Assembly: GCA_035625725.1 (NCBI GenBank)
Contig: DASPPB010000067.1
Coordinates: forward strand, 107,393 to 171,392
Length of the DNA stretch: 64,000 nucleotides
Direction of reading: 5' to 3'
From: GJ-E10 sp035625725
Lineage (GTDB): Bacteria > Pseudomonadota > Gammaproteobacteria > Burkholderiales > Burkholderiaceae_F
Below the pieces are notes generated by a model. That model was given only the letters and a program-made list of their open reading frames with translations. It was not told the origin of the DNA and did not search any database. Shown piece by piece: positions 1 to 9,053 of this stretch (its first letter is position 1; every line of letters begins with the position of its first letter). The position numbers and the translations under genes are program-made.

Positions 1-1
1 A

Positions 2-1459
2 GCCAAGCGGCTGCATATCGACGGCCGGGCGCTCATAGACGGGCATCGAGTCGCAAGCATCACGGCAGACGCCTTCGAGAAGCGCTCGCCGATTGACGGC
101 CGGGTACTGGCGATGGTGGCCCGTGGTCAGGCTCCGGATGTCGACGCCGCGGTACGCGCAGCGAGAAACGCGTTCGAAGACGGACGATGGGCGCTGCAGC
201 CGCCGGGGGCGCGCAAGAAAGTTCTGCGCCGCTTCGCCGAAGCGCTGCTGGCTGCACGCGAGGAACTCGCACTCCTCGAGACGCTCGACGTGGGCAAGCC
301 CATCCGCGACAGCCTCAAAGTGGACGTGCCGGCGGCGGCGCGGTGCATCCAGTGGTACGCCGAGGCGATTGACAAAGTCTATGACCAGATTGCGCCGACG
401 GGGCCCGATGCGATCGCAATGATCACGCGCGAACCGATGGGCGTTATCGGTGCGATTGTCCCGTGGAACTATCCGATGCTCATGGCTGCGTGGAAGCTGG
501 GTCCCGCGCTCGCGGCGGGCAACAGCGTGGTGCTTAAACCTTCGGAGAAGTCGCCCTTTACCGCCCTGCGCATGGGGGAACTCGCGCTCGAGGCCGGACT
601 GCCGGAGGGGGTGCTCAACGTTGTTCCGGGCCTCGGGCCCGAGGCGGGAGAGGCGCTGGCGCTTCACATGGAGGTCGATGCGGTTGGCTTTACCGGCTCC
701 ACGCGCGTGGGCCGGCGCATGCTCGAGTACGCGGGGCGCTCCAATCTCAAGCGCGTTTTCAACGAGCTCGGCGGAAAGTCGGCGAACATCGTTTTTGCCG
801 ATTTCGACGATTTGGAGCGCGCCGCGGCCACAGCGGCAACGGGCGTTTTTTACAACCAGGGGGAGTCTTGCAACGCGCCCACCCGCCTGTTGGTCGAGGA
901 GTCCATCGCGGATGATTTCGTCGCTCGCGTCGTAGCGCAGGCCAGGGACTGGATGCCAGGCAACCCGCTGGTGCCGGAGACGGCCATGGGTGCCCTGGTC
1001 GACGAAGGTCAGGTGAGCACCGTGCTGCGGTACATCGACACCGGTCGCAAGGAAGGGGGGCGCATTCTCACGGGAGGGGAGCGCGTGCATCCGATCACCG
1101 GCGGCTGCTATATCGCGCCGACGGTCTTTGACCACGTTGGCAACGAAATGACGATTGCCCGGGAGGAGATTTTCGGGCCCGTGCTTTCCGTCATCCGCTT
1201 TCGCACCGAGGAAGAAGCGCTCGCGCGCGCCAATGCGAGCACATACGGGCTGCAGGCTGCCGTCTGGACCACGCAGCTGTCGCGCGCGCACCGCGTCGCG
1301 CGCGGTTTGCGTGCCGGTACCGTGCACGTGAACCAGTATGACGAAGATGACATGACAGTCCCCTTTGGCGGCTACAAGCAAAGCGGAAACGGCCGCGACA
1401 AGTCTCTGCACGCCCTGGAGAAGTACACGGAACTCAAGACCATCTGGATCCGCCTCTAG
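2..1459 (+). CDS. Aldehyde dehydrogenase, PuuC-like (5' end outside window)
   Basis: NAD(P)-dependent aldehyde dehydrogenase; closest remembered relative is PuuC, the gamma-glutamyl-gamma-aminobutyraldehyde dehydrogenase of putrescine degradation. The open frame runs in from base 2 without a start, so the N-terminus is missing; the first ATG (113) is internal. Visible family signatures are the PWNYP substrate-channel motif, KPSEKSP, FTGSTRVGRRM in the NAD fold, NELGGKSAN with the general-base Glu, FYNQGESC with the nucleophile Cys codon at 869-871, and EEIFGPV. The C-terminal block MTVPFGGYKQSGNGRDKS is typical of the PuuC/AldH group. The substrate is inferred from family only. The next gene on the same strand is 323 bp away, so co-transcription is not evident. 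Confidence 0.9.
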   Translation, partial: AKRLHIDGRALIDGHRVASITADAFEKRSPIDGRVLAMVARGQAPDVDAAVRAARNAFEDGRWALQPPGARKKVLRRFAEALLAAREELALLETLDVGKPIRDSLKVDVPAAARCIQWYAEAIDKVYDQIAPTGPDAIAMITREPMGVIGAIVPWNYPMLMAAWKLGPALAAGNSVVLKPSEKSPFTALRMGELALEAGLPEGVLNVVPGLGPEAGEALALHMEVDAVGFTGSTRVGRRMLEYAGRSNLKRVFNELGGKSANIVFADFDDLERAAATAATGVFYNQGESCNAPTRLLVEESIADDFVARVVAQARDWMPGNPLVPETAMGALVDEGQVSTVLRYIDTGRKEGGRILTGGERVHPITGGCYIAPTVFDHVGNEMTIAREEIFGPVLSVIRFRTEEEALARANASTYGLQAAVWTTQLSRAHRVARGLRAGTVHVNQYDEDDMTVPFGGYKQSGNGRDKSLHALEKYTELKTIWIRL

Positions 1460-1782
1460 CTTCGGGCGACGCCGGCGCAGGCGGTGCGGCCGCCTTCGCG
1501 CCTGCCCGGGCGATCGCTTCGAGATTGGCGTTTCTTCGCGGGCAGTCGGGCAAAGCGCCCGAGGACGACGTACGGCATCGCAGCAAACCGAGGAACGCCG
1601 ATTTTTTTCGCGCACGCAAAACCCGACGGTTCCCGGCCGCACCGTAATGCGGGCTAGACGTGGCGCGCGCCGGAGCCGCGGGCGTATGCTTGACGCGCAC
1701 TTGCAGTACGCCGACACCACGCCGACCGCGGGCCGCCCCCGCGCGGCGATCCTAGCAGTACTCACCTGTCAAGGAGAAGATC
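1460..1782. other. Intergenic region, no gene recognised
   Basis: The short open frames crossing this 323-bp gap have Arg/Ala-rich compositions typical of GC-rich antisense frames. A clear Shine-Dalgarno AAGGAG lies at 1771-1776, serving the next gene. No terminator with a T-tract was seen after the aldehyde dehydrogenase. Confidence 0.5.
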
Positions 1783-2589
1783 ATGCCCAAGGTGCGAGCC
1801 GGCAACATCACGATGAACTACGACCAGCAAGGCAGCGGAGAGCCGATCGTGCTCATTCCGTACCTGGCTGCGGACTATGCCTGTTACGCGTTTCAGGTTG
1901 CCGATTATGCAAAGCGCTTCAACTGCATTTCGGTGGACCTGCGCGGTGGCGGTGAGTCGGATAAACCCGCAGGAACCTATTCGACCGAGATGTTCGCCGA
2001 CGACGTCGCGGCGTTCATGCAGGCCATTGATGTGCCCAAGGCCCATATTTTCGGTGTTTCTCTCGGGGCCGCGACAGGAATCTGGCTGGCGGCGAAGTAT
2101 CCGGACCGGGTCAAGTCGTTGTCGCTGCACAGCGCATGGGCCAAGTCCGACCCCTACCTGAAGACCGTCGTGCAAGGCTGGCAGGTCATTGCCAAGCAAG
2201 TGAACAACATGCGGGAGGCTGTCATCCAGGCGATTTTTCCTTGGTGCTATACGCCGGAGTTCTACGCGCAAAAGGCCGAAGTACTCCAAGGTTTGTCCGA
2301 CTTCGTACGCAACCGACCGCAGCAGCCGCTCGAAGCGTTCTTGCAGCAGTCCAACGCGGTGATCGCGCACGATGCCGACGCACAGTTGTCCAAGGTACGG
2401 GCACCGACGCAGATTACCTACGGGCGCCACGACATGGTGACTTCCACGCGGTTTTCGGAGCGTCTGAAGACCGGAATCAAGAATTCGGAACTGCATATTT
2501 TTGAAGATTGCTCGCACGCGGCTATCTACGAGAACGTGCCCGCCTTCAACGAAAAGAGCATGGCATTTCTGCGCAAGCACTCCGGCTAG
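1783..2589 (+). CDS. Alpha/beta-fold hydrolase
   Basis: Predicted soluble 268-aa alpha/beta hydrolase; the reaction is not assignable. The nucleophile elbow GVSLGAATG (about residues 88-96) carries the catalytic Ser. GRHDMVTSTRFSE near residue 210 is the usual acid-loop position, and a late His occurs in EDCSHAAIYEN. The N-terminal part (MNYDQQGSGEPIVLIPYLAADY) fits the beta-ketoadipate enol-lactonase/haloperoxidase-like branch. The ATG at 1783 follows AAGGAG at good spacing. It stands alone between an aldehyde dehydrogenase and a leftward gene pair, so context gives no pathway. Confidence 0.85.
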   Translation: MPKVRAGNITMNYDQQGSGEPIVLIPYLAADYACYAFQVADYAKRFNCISVDLRGGGESDKPAGTYSTEMFADDVAAFMQAIDVPKAHIFGVSLGAATGIWLAAKYPDRVKSLSLHSAWAKSDPYLKTVVQGWQVIAKQVNNMREAVIQAIFPWCYTPEFYAQKAEVLQGLSDFVRNRPQQPLEAFLQQSNAVIAHDADAQLSKVRAPTQITYGRHDMVTSTRFSERLKTGIKNSELHIFEDCSHAAIYENVPAFNEKSMAFLRKHSG

Positions 2590-2781
2590 GCAACCGCGTG
2601 CGGCGCGGGGCGCCGCTGCCGCGCGATCGGGCGCAGCTTCCCGACTGTCAGACCCATGGGGCATCAGTGCGGCCGGATCGCGCGCGGGCCCAGGGCCAGC
2701 GCACGCTATAGGGGCGAGCGGCCGCGTGGAGGTCGTACGATCCGTCGGAGGCGCGGCCGCGTCGTCTCGGCGGCCTCCGGT

Positions 2782-3207
2782 TCACTTTGGAGTGCGCAAC
2801 TCGAAACAGTTTCGGCCGGCGCCATGGGCCCAGCTGACCGGTCCGACGTAGTACCCAGTCTGCGCTTCGTCGGCCGAATCCGTTTCAAAGACCGCGCACA
2901 ATCGGTAGCTCGTTGGTCCCAGGACTTCGTACTCGTAGGGCGTTTTTGTCTGCGGATCGGCAACTTCCACGTGCAACCCTGCCTCGGTGGCGAGCGTCGC
3001 AAGATCCGGGGGTAGGCTTTTTTTTCGAATCATGGAGACGTTGATCGCGTTTTGAATGGCGATCAGGTCCTGCACGCGATGCGCATCGAGCTTGCGCTGG
3101 CGCTGGTGCGCTGGGGATTCGAGCAGCACGATGCCCACGACGATCACGCTGAGGACCACGAGCGTTACCGAGATGCCCAGCACCCGTGCAACGCTCCCCG
3201 CGTTCAT
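2782..3207 (-). CDS. Small membrane-anchored protein, pseudopilin-like layout
   Basis: 141 aa if started at the ATG that overlaps the stop of the upstream gene (ATGA, 3204-3207); an upstream in-frame start at 3234 would lie inside that gene. One N-terminal membrane segment (about residues 10-30) is followed by a helix (VQDLIAIQNAIN), LPPDLATL, a DPQTKTPYEYEVL stretch and two Cys near the C-terminus. This arrangement resembles the soluble part of small pseudopilin-like proteins, but no prepilin peptidase site is evident. No function is assigned. Translational coupling to the DUF5671 protein is likely. Confidence 0.65.
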   Translation of the reverse strand: MNAGSVARVLGISVTLVVLSVIVVGIVLLESPAHQRQRKLDAHRVQDLIAIQNAINVSMIRKKSLPPDLATLATEAGLHVEVADPQTKTPYEYEVLGPTSYRLCAVFETDSADEAQTGYYVGPVSWAHGAGRNCFELRTPK

Positions 3208-3842
3208 TCGCGCTCCTCCCGACGCAAATCCCACAAGTAATAGCCAAAAATCGTTCCAACGATGAGGCCGACGGTCGCGACCTTCAGGACAAAGCGCACC
3301 GTGAGCTCACCGCCCAGGGCGTTGTACACAAGAGTGGTGAGGTCGCCAATCAAAACCCCGGCGGCCGCGAACAGCGTGAGGTAAGTCAACCAGCGGCGAA
3401 CCGCCGAAAGGCGCTTGACCGGGTGTCGGGCAAGATCGCGGTTGACGATTCGGCTCAAAAGAATAAAGGTCGGAAAGGCGATGATGAGCGAGGAGATCGA
3501 CCAGCGCATGCTGTCAAATGCAAGCAGCGTCGAAGCGCGCATCGCAGGATCCGGAAAAGCGCGGTTGATAAAGTCAAACACGAGGCTAGCGACGTGGTAC
3601 GCGCTCAAGTACAGCGTCGAGAACAGCAACAGATACACGAAGGTCTCGCGCGCCGAGAGATACGTGCGCGGTTTGGGCACCGGCACCGGAAACGGGATGT
3701 CGGCAAACGCGCCCAGTCCGCTCTGGACCTGTTCCTCACTCCATCCCGCGGTGAGCAGGGCTTTTTCGATGTCTTGTCGCGACAGCCCGCGCTGCAGGCT
3801 CTCGCGCGCGAAAAACTCGAGCTCCTGTGTGCCCGAAGCCAT
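3204..3842 (-). CDS. DUF5671-domain membrane protein
   Basis: 212 aa. The N-terminal 45 residues form a short helical domain (ESLQRGLSRQDIEKALLTAGW) resembling a UBA-like or anti-sigma helix bundle. Four predicted membrane segments follow: YLLLFSTLYLSAYHVASLVF, a SSLIIAFPTFILL segment, a WLTYLTLFAAAGVLIGD segment and a final VGLIVGTIFGYYLW. The layout matches DUF5671 proteins, whose function is unknown. The stop overlaps the start of the next leftward gene, indicating a two-gene transcription unit. Confidence 0.7.
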   Translation of the reverse strand: MASGTQELEFFARESLQRGLSRQDIEKALLTAGWSEEQVQSGLGAFADIPFPVPVPKPRTYLSARETFVYLLLFSTLYLSAYHVASLVFDFINRAFPDPAMRASTLLAFDSMRWSISSLIIAFPTFILLSRIVNRDLARHPVKRLSAVRRWLTYLTLFAAAGVLIGDLTTLVYNALGGELTVRFVLKVATVGLIVGTIFGYYLWDLRREERE

Positions 3843-4077
3843 GATTTCTCCTTCACTGGATCGTGTCTGGGGCGCAGCCCGCGGGCGCTAGGCCGAGCGC
3901 GATTCTCCGCTCCGATCGTGCGCCGGCAGAATTTGGGAGGCCGTGCGTAAGAGTTCCGGATTGCATGATCGCGAAGTTCGGATTCTGCGCTCCACGCGTT
4001 GGCGGGGACCTCGGATGTTGGGGTGCCCGCAAACCAGCAGCGTCCATGCGCCTGTATCGAGTGCCGAGAGCGAATCT

Positions 4078-5106
4078 TTACCGGGTTACTGGGACCGGGA
4101 TCGCCTGCAGGGTTGCCCGATAGGTCTCCTGGCGAGACCCGCCGATTGCAACCGCACGTTGGGCCGCGACAAGCGCCTCCCGATCCCGACCCAACTCGTG
4201 GAGCACCTGTGCGAGATTGTTCCAGGCGTCGGCCGAGTCGGGGTGATCCTCCGTGGCCAGGCGGTACTGCGTTTCGGCCTCGCCAAGCAGATGCGAACCG
4301 TAGGCGATGTTGCCCAGCGCGATGCGCGCCACGAGGTTGTGTGGCCACTTGGCCAGCGCCGCTGCATACGCGGCACGAGCCGCCTGCGGCGAGACGCGCT
4401 CCAGGTTGGCGGCCGCCAGGACGAACCTGTCTTCCTCGGCGGTCGCGGGCAATTGCCCCGGGGCGAGGGCAAGAAACGCCCAACGGCCCGATTTTTCCCA
4501 TGAGCGATCGAAGGAAGCAATCGTGTCGATGAGCCGCTCTCGGGTTCCGGATCGCAGGATCAGTTCGCCGCCCGGCAGGTCGTAGCCCACGACCACCGCA
4601 TAGTGCCAGCGGGGCAAGAGGTCGAAGAGCTGGTTTTGCAAGACGACAACCGGGTGGCCGCCCGCGATTTCCTTGATGACGGCGCCCAGATTCGGCGAGA
4701 GCGGGTAGGCCATCAGCCCGGCGCGGCGCGTGGCGGCCAGCATTTCGGCCTGCAGCGTCCCCTTGCGCTGGGGAAGGTATACCTCGTCGGTGAGTTGCTG
4801 CGGGGTGCGTGCGACTCCGGCAGAGGTCATCGCCGTGGCGAGCGCCGCCGGGCCGCACTGGTACGCCTCCTGCGGGTAAAACGGCACATCGGTGAGCTCG
4901 GCGCGCGGCGGCACGTCCGCCGGATAGGTCATTTGCGGTCCGGTTGCGGGAAGCAGGGCGCATCCGGTCAGACCGATCACCAGGGTGAGTACAGAGGCGA
5001 ACGACCAACGGATGGCGCCCTTGATCGCTTGCCGATGCGAGCGCCGGGCCCTCAAGGCACACTCGACGCGCAGGCGTCGTGGGCCGCGAGCGTCAATCGG
5101 GCGCAA
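4078..5106 (-). CDS. PA2778-family C39-like cysteine peptidase lipoprotein with TPR region
   Basis: Predicted outer- or periplasm-facing lipoprotein. A long basic N-terminus is followed by a hydrophobic segment and lipobox LTGC (Cys near residue 49); the true start may be an internal codon closer to the hydrophobic segment. The peptidase domain shows YQCGPAALATAM (oxyanion Gln and nucleophile Cys) and RWHYAVVVGYD (catalytic His), the arrangement of C39 bacteriocin-processing peptidases. Residues from about 235 to the end form tetratricopeptide-like helices. The PA2779-family gene sits 12 bp upstream on the same strand, a pairing conserved in other bacteria as far as I recall. Substrate unknown. 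Confidence 0.8.
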   Translation of the reverse strand: MRPIDARGPRRLRVECALRARRSHRQAIKGAIRWSFASVLTLVIGLTGCALLPATGPQMTYPADVPPRAELTDVPFYPQEAYQCGPAALATAMTSAGVARTPQQLTDEVYLPQRKGTLQAEMLAATRRAGLMAYPLSPNLGAVIKEIAGGHPVVVLQNQLFDLLPRWHYAVVVGYDLPGGELILRSGTRERLIDTIASFDRSWEKSGRWAFLALAPGQLPATAEEDRFVLAAANLERVSPQAARAAYAAALAKWPHNLVARIALGNIAYGSHLLGEAETQYRLATEDHPDSADAWNNLAQVLHELGRDREALVAAQRAVAIGGSRQETYRATLQAIPVPVTR

Positions 5107-5118
5107 TGAGCTGTACGA

Positions 5119-5490
5119 TCAGGACGATACGATCACCGCGACGAGAATGAGGAGCAGCACAATGATGATGATCTGCTCATTCGTGAAGCTGCCAATGTCG
5201 CCGCCGGCAGGAAGGGAATCGATTTTTTCCGCGAGAGCATGCACTTCCGTGTCGCTTAGTGCCGAGACACGGGTTTGCGCATCGACGCCATTGACGCCCA
5301 GGGCCTGAAGTTTTCCGGCAGCGCTGGCGCGATCGAGAAAGGCTTGTACTTGGGCCCGTTCGGCATCGATGCTGCTCTGGGCCGTGAGCTGATCGGTCGA
5401 GACAATTCCCGCATTCGCCACCATTGGCGTGACGGTCAACGTGCCGCAGACAAAGACAACTGCCAAGAGATTGCAACGTCGAAGGTTCAT
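5119..5490 (-). CDS. PA2779-family small secreted/membrane protein
   Basis: 123 aa from the ATG at 5490, preceded by AGGAACGAGA as ribosome binding site; the upstream in-frame codons (to 5571) lack one and are Arg/Ala-rich. It has an N-terminal signal segment ending near NAGIVS, a helical middle (SIDAERAQVQAFLDR), the conserved LPAGGD motif, and a C-terminal hydrophobic anchor of about 20 residues. It is encoded just ahead of the C39-like peptidase gene, so a shared transcript is likely. The Gly-Gly motif before the hydrophobic tail makes it a possible substrate of that peptidase; this is inference. Confidence 0.75.
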   Translation of the reverse strand: MNLRRCNLLAVVFVCGTLTVTPMVANAGIVSTDQLTAQSSIDAERAQVQAFLDRASAAGKLQALGVNGVDAQTRVSALSDTEVHALAEKIDSLPAGGDIGSFTNEQIIIIVLLLILVAVIVSS

Positions 5491-5927
5491 TCTCGTTCCT
5501 TCCCCAAAAAAGAAGACGCAAGCCGCGGGTCGTGCTCGCCGGACGGCCGGAGCATAACCGACTTGTGCCACGCTTGTATCGTGTGGTGCCTAGCCCGTGT
5601 TCCCCTTGCGTCGCGCTGCCGCGGCCGCCAGACGCTTTAGATTACCAAATGCGCGGTGGGACCGGAGTGCGCGCGCTTTGCTTGTCCGCGCAAACCGCGT
5701 CGTAGCGAGCGCTCGTCGGTGATTTTTCTCAGGCGCGCGCGTCGTCGGCCGGCGCCGGCGATCCGCATTGACCTCAGATCGGATTGCGCCGTTGCCTCAT
5801 GGAACGACGTGCGTCGGGTTTCGGCCGCGCCCCGCGACACGGGCTGCAGCGCTGCCTTGCGCACTACGGGAGCGAGTCCACGCCGCCCGCCACGCAGTGC
5901 GACGCGTACGCAACGCTGCGCGGAGCG
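5491..5927. other. Intergenic region, no supported gene
   Basis: A 75-codon leftward frame (5637-5864) is Arg-rich, has no ribosome binding site and no recognisable motif, so it is not called. The stretch separates the PA2779-family gene from the end of the TonB receptor gene. No T-tract terminator was found. Confidence 0.45.
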
Positions 5928-8717
5928 CTAGAAGCGGTACGTGGTCGTCATGCCGAACGTGCGCGGTCGGAAGGTGTAGTTGCGGTAGAGCACGCCCTGC
6001 CCCGGGGGCGCGTTGGGATCCGCGTCGCTGTGCGAATTGGGTCCGCCCGGAGGCAGCAGCGGGTGCGTATCGAACACGTTGTCGACAAAGGCGGAGACAT
6101 TCCAGCCCTGATAGTTCGTCCCCACACGCAAAAATACCAGCGTGGTCGCCGGCGGGGTGTAGGCGAATGGATCGTAGACAGTCGGACTGACCCCGGAATC
6201 TTCGGCGGCGGTAAGCGTGTGGCTCTTGCTCTCGTATTGGTAATCGATGCGCACATACGAGGGCAAATCGAAGGCCACGAAATCGTAGTTCGCGCTGAGC
6301 GTCACCGTCCAGGGTGGCACGGCCGTGCCCATATCGCCGACGACGGCGTCGCCTTCTTTCGCAATCGGTTGCCCACCGGGCGCCAAGCTGGCGTCTTGTG
6401 CATACCGCGCATTGTTGTAGGCGACGGCCGACTCAAGGGACAGCGACCTCGTGATGGACCACTGTGCTTGCACGTCGAATCCCTTCGAGATCGCTTTTCC
6501 GACGTTGGCGGTGAACTGAAAGCCGCATCCCGGCAAATAGACGTTTTGCTGAATGTCGTTCCAGTTGATGTAATAAACGCTGGAAGCCACTCGCAGGGAC
6601 TCGAGCAGCCGGTTCTTGGCGCCGATCTCGTAGCTCTGCACGGTGTCCGATTTGTATGTGGCCGGCGAGGTGGGGGTCGTCAGACCCAAAGTGGCGAAGG
6701 TCGTGGGGCACAGTAACTGCGGAATCGGTGCATTGTCCCCGCCCGTGCGAAAGCCTTTGGCATAGGTGAAGTAATACAGGTTGTTCGGATCGGCCTGATA
6801 GGAGGCACCGAGCTTCGGAGTAAACGGGGTTTCGTTTTGTGTCCCTTGGTTGGAGGTCGGACCGCCGTTTTGCGGGCCGTCGGCGAAATGCGTGAACGTA
6901 AATCCCGTTCGAGCAATGCGTCCGCCGGCAGTAAGCTTCCAGCGATCGGTCAGTCGGTAATTGACTTCCCCAAAGGCCGCGACCTGCTTGTCGTGCGCGG
7001 TGTTGTAGTTGTAATAGGAATAGCCGCCTTCCACGAGCGGACACACGCCGCCCGCACAGGTCGACCCAAATCCGTTGGGGCCCGTTGCCGTGTTGCCAAA
7101 CAGCGAGAGGAACAGCGTATCGACCATCGGGTCGTAGATTTCTTCGAGACTGACCTCGCGACTAAATTGGTAGAAGACCCCCGTGGTCCAGGTCAACGGC
7201 GCGGCCGGGTCCTCGGACTGAAGCCGAATCTCCTGGGTGAAGATCTTCTGGTCGTTGACCACCGTCGCGGGCGACCGGTAGTTTTGAACGCAGGGGGGAA
7301 GATGAAGACCGTATTGGTCAATCAGTGGGTAGTTGCTGGCGGGCAGCGGGTAGACGAGACCGGGGCAACTGCTGGCGGGTGGTTGAAATGCCAACGTGCC
7401 AATCTGGTTGGCGCCCGTGATGGCTCCGCGCGACGCGACGGTCTGGTAGTAACCGAGGTTATAGATGGTGCCTTCGTAGCCGCTCACGTCGGAGCGGTCG
7501 TAGTAGGAGGTGTTCGATATCAGTGAAGCATTGCCCACTTCCGACTCAATCTTGAGCGCGGGCAGCCAATAGTGATCCGGCTCGGGTCGGGGCGACGGGT
7601 CCGCGTTGAAGAACCGGTTGCTGGCCGGCGCCGAATACAGCGTCTGTCCGTTGGCGCCGGTCACCGTCGGCCAGAAGACCGATATATCGTTTTGCCGCAT
7701 GCTCTGGTAGAGCACGCTGGGCGTGATCGTAATCTCGGGCGTGGCGACCCACTTGGCGGCTATGCGCCCGAGGAAGCTGTCGACATAGTTTGCGTCTTTC
7801 TGAACCGTGGCCAGGGTGAAGGGATTGACGCGGTCGATCCATCCGCCGTCCTCCCGGTACCAGACGCTGGCGCGCACGCCCAAAGTGCCGTCAATCAGGG
7901 GCATGCCGCCCGCGATGCCGGCCTCGTAGCTGGGAGCACCGCGCTCGGTGTCCGCCACTTCGGCGCGCGCGTAGCCGTTGGGCGTGTGCATGTTGGGCTC
8001 GGCCATGATGTAGCGCACCGTGCCGCCCAAGGATCCAGCCCCGAACAACGTCCCCTGGGGGCCACGCAGAACTTCCACTCGCTCGACGTCAAAGGTCTTG
8101 GGCAAGGTGTCGTCCGAGTTAAATCCGAGCGAATGTATCTGTATCGGCGTCTCGTCGATATAGATGCCCGTGGTCCCGGCGCCCCCGGACGACGATATGC
8201 CTCGTATCGAGATCGAGTTATTGCCGGTTCCCGTGGCGTCGATGCTGACGCCCGGAGTGAAGCGGGCGATTTCGGTGAAGTCCTTCACCCCCCGAAGATC
8301 CAGGTCATCCTGGGTAAACGCGGTTACGCTGGCCGGAACCTTGCTCATGAGTTCTTCATGCCGGGTTGCGGTTATGACAATTTCTTGCAATCTTGCGCCT
8401 CCCCCCTCGCTCGCCTCGGTGCCGGCTCCGGTCTCCGCGGCAGCACCCGGCGCTTCGGCGGCTCCGGGCATGTTCTGCGCGGGCGCGGCTTGGCCGTCCG
8501 AGGACGTCGCAGCGCCTGCGGCGGGTTCGGCGACGCCCGTCGGGGCTGTTGACGTGTCGGGCAGATCCGCCGCGGGCGTGTCCGGCGCGGCCGTCTCGCC
8601 TTTGGGGGTGGAGGCGCCGGCGGCCTGCACGTCCGCGGTCGGCGTCTGTGCAGCTGCCACGGAAAGTAAAGCGAGGCAACCGATGATGGTGAGCAGGCCG
8701 CTGCGCACTACATTCAC
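5928..8717 (-). CDS. TonB-dependent outer membrane receptor
   Basis: About 929 aa if started at the GTG at 8717, which directly precedes a signal peptide (VRSGLLTIIGCLALLSVAAAQ); the frame stays open to 9026 but that part is Arg-rich and implausible. After the signal comes a 75-residue Ala/Pro/Thr-rich linker, then the TonB box-like LQEIVITATRHEEL and the plug domain (VPASVTAFTQDDL, GIYIDETPI, VEVLRGPQGTLFGAGSLGG). A 22-strand barrel follows, ending in TFGMTTTYRF with terminal Phe. The barrel resembles receptors of the sphingomonad/caulobacter type; the ligand cannot be told. No TonB, ExbB or sensor gene is adjacent. Confidence 0.9.
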   Translation of the reverse strand: MNVVRSGLLTIIGCLALLSVAAAQTPTADVQAAGASTPKGETAAPDTPAADLPDTSTAPTGVAEPAAGAATSSDGQAAPAQNMPGAAEAPGAAAETGAGTEASEGGGARLQEIVITATRHEELMSKVPASVTAFTQDDLDLRGVKDFTEIARFTPGVSIDATGTGNNSISIRGISSSGGAGTTGIYIDETPIQIHSLGFNSDDTLPKTFDVERVEVLRGPQGTLFGAGSLGGTVRYIMAEPNMHTPNGYARAEVADTERGAPSYEAGIAGGMPLIDGTLGVRASVWYREDGGWIDRVNPFTLATVQKDANYVDSFLGRIAAKWVATPEITITPSVLYQSMRQNDISVFWPTVTGANGQTLYSAPASNRFFNADPSPRPEPDHYWLPALKIESEVGNASLISNTSYYDRSDVSGYEGTIYNLGYYQTVASRGAITGANQIGTLAFQPPASSCPGLVYPLPASNYPLIDQYGLHLPPCVQNYRSPATVVNDQKIFTQEIRLQSEDPAAPLTWTTGVFYQFSREVSLEEIYDPMVDTLFLSLFGNTATGPNGFGSTCAGGVCPLVEGGYSYYNYNTAHDKQVAAFGEVNYRLTDRWKLTAGGRIARTGFTFTHFADGPQNGGPTSNQGTQNETPFTPKLGASYQADPNNLYYFTYAKGFRTGGDNAPIPQLLCPTTFATLGLTTPTSPATYKSDTVQSYEIGAKNRLLESLRVASSVYYINWNDIQQNVYLPGCGFQFTANVGKAISKGFDVQAQWSITRSLSLESAVAYNNARYAQDASLAPGGQPIAKEGDAVVGDMGTAVPPWTVTLSANYDFVAFDLPSYVRIDYQYESKSHTLTAAEDSGVSPTVYDPFAYTPPATTLVFLRVGTNYQGWNVSAFVDNVFDTHPLLPPGGPNSHSDADPNAPPGQGVLYRNYTFRPRTFGMTTTYRF

Positions 8718-8767
8718 CGAGCCACGACAAAGAGAAATGCCTGAGGCCGATACCAGTGCGCCGTCAT
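8714..8767 (-). CDS. Possible 17-aa leader ORF ahead of the TonB receptor
   Basis: The ATG at 8767 has a strong Shine-Dalgarno (AAAGGAAA, about 8770-8777). It opens a frame of 17 codons, MTAHWYRPQAFLFVVAR, whose TGA overlaps the receptor's GTG (GTGA, 8717-8714). The receptor start itself lacks an obvious ribosome binding site. The overlap would allow coupled translation, and the peptide could be a regulatory leader. It may instead be chance, with the receptor starting elsewhere. Confidence 0.4.
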   Translation of the reverse strand: MTAHWYRPQAFLFVVAR

Positions 8768-9053
8768 CGTTTCCTTTGCGGCGCTTATTGCGCGCGGCCG
8801 CTTGGCCGGTAGTTTGACGTGATCGCGCCGGCGCGCAACTGCCCGGGCGATCCGCCGTGGTGTGTCTGCAACAATCGTTTGCGGCCGTTGCGCGCCACCG
8901 TGGCGTGGCGGATTTTGCGCTTCCCGCTAGCTCTCTCGCCCGCCAACGGCCTGCGCACGAATCGACCTGGCGCACGCGAGGAACAAAAAGATGCCTCGCG
9001 ACCGCGACGCGGACTTTGCCGAACACTACAGGAGAGTTCGCCTCGAGCCGCCC

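Noticed and set aside
3186..3950. 254-codon rightward frame across the leftward DUF5671 gene
   Set aside because: Antisense shadow. It is rich in Arg, Gln and His with no motif, while the opposite strand has clear membrane segments and a coupled neighbour.
5637..5864. 75-aa leftward ORF between PA2779-family and TonB receptor genes
   Set aside because: No ribosome binding site, Arg/Ser-rich, no hydrophobic or recognisable segment.
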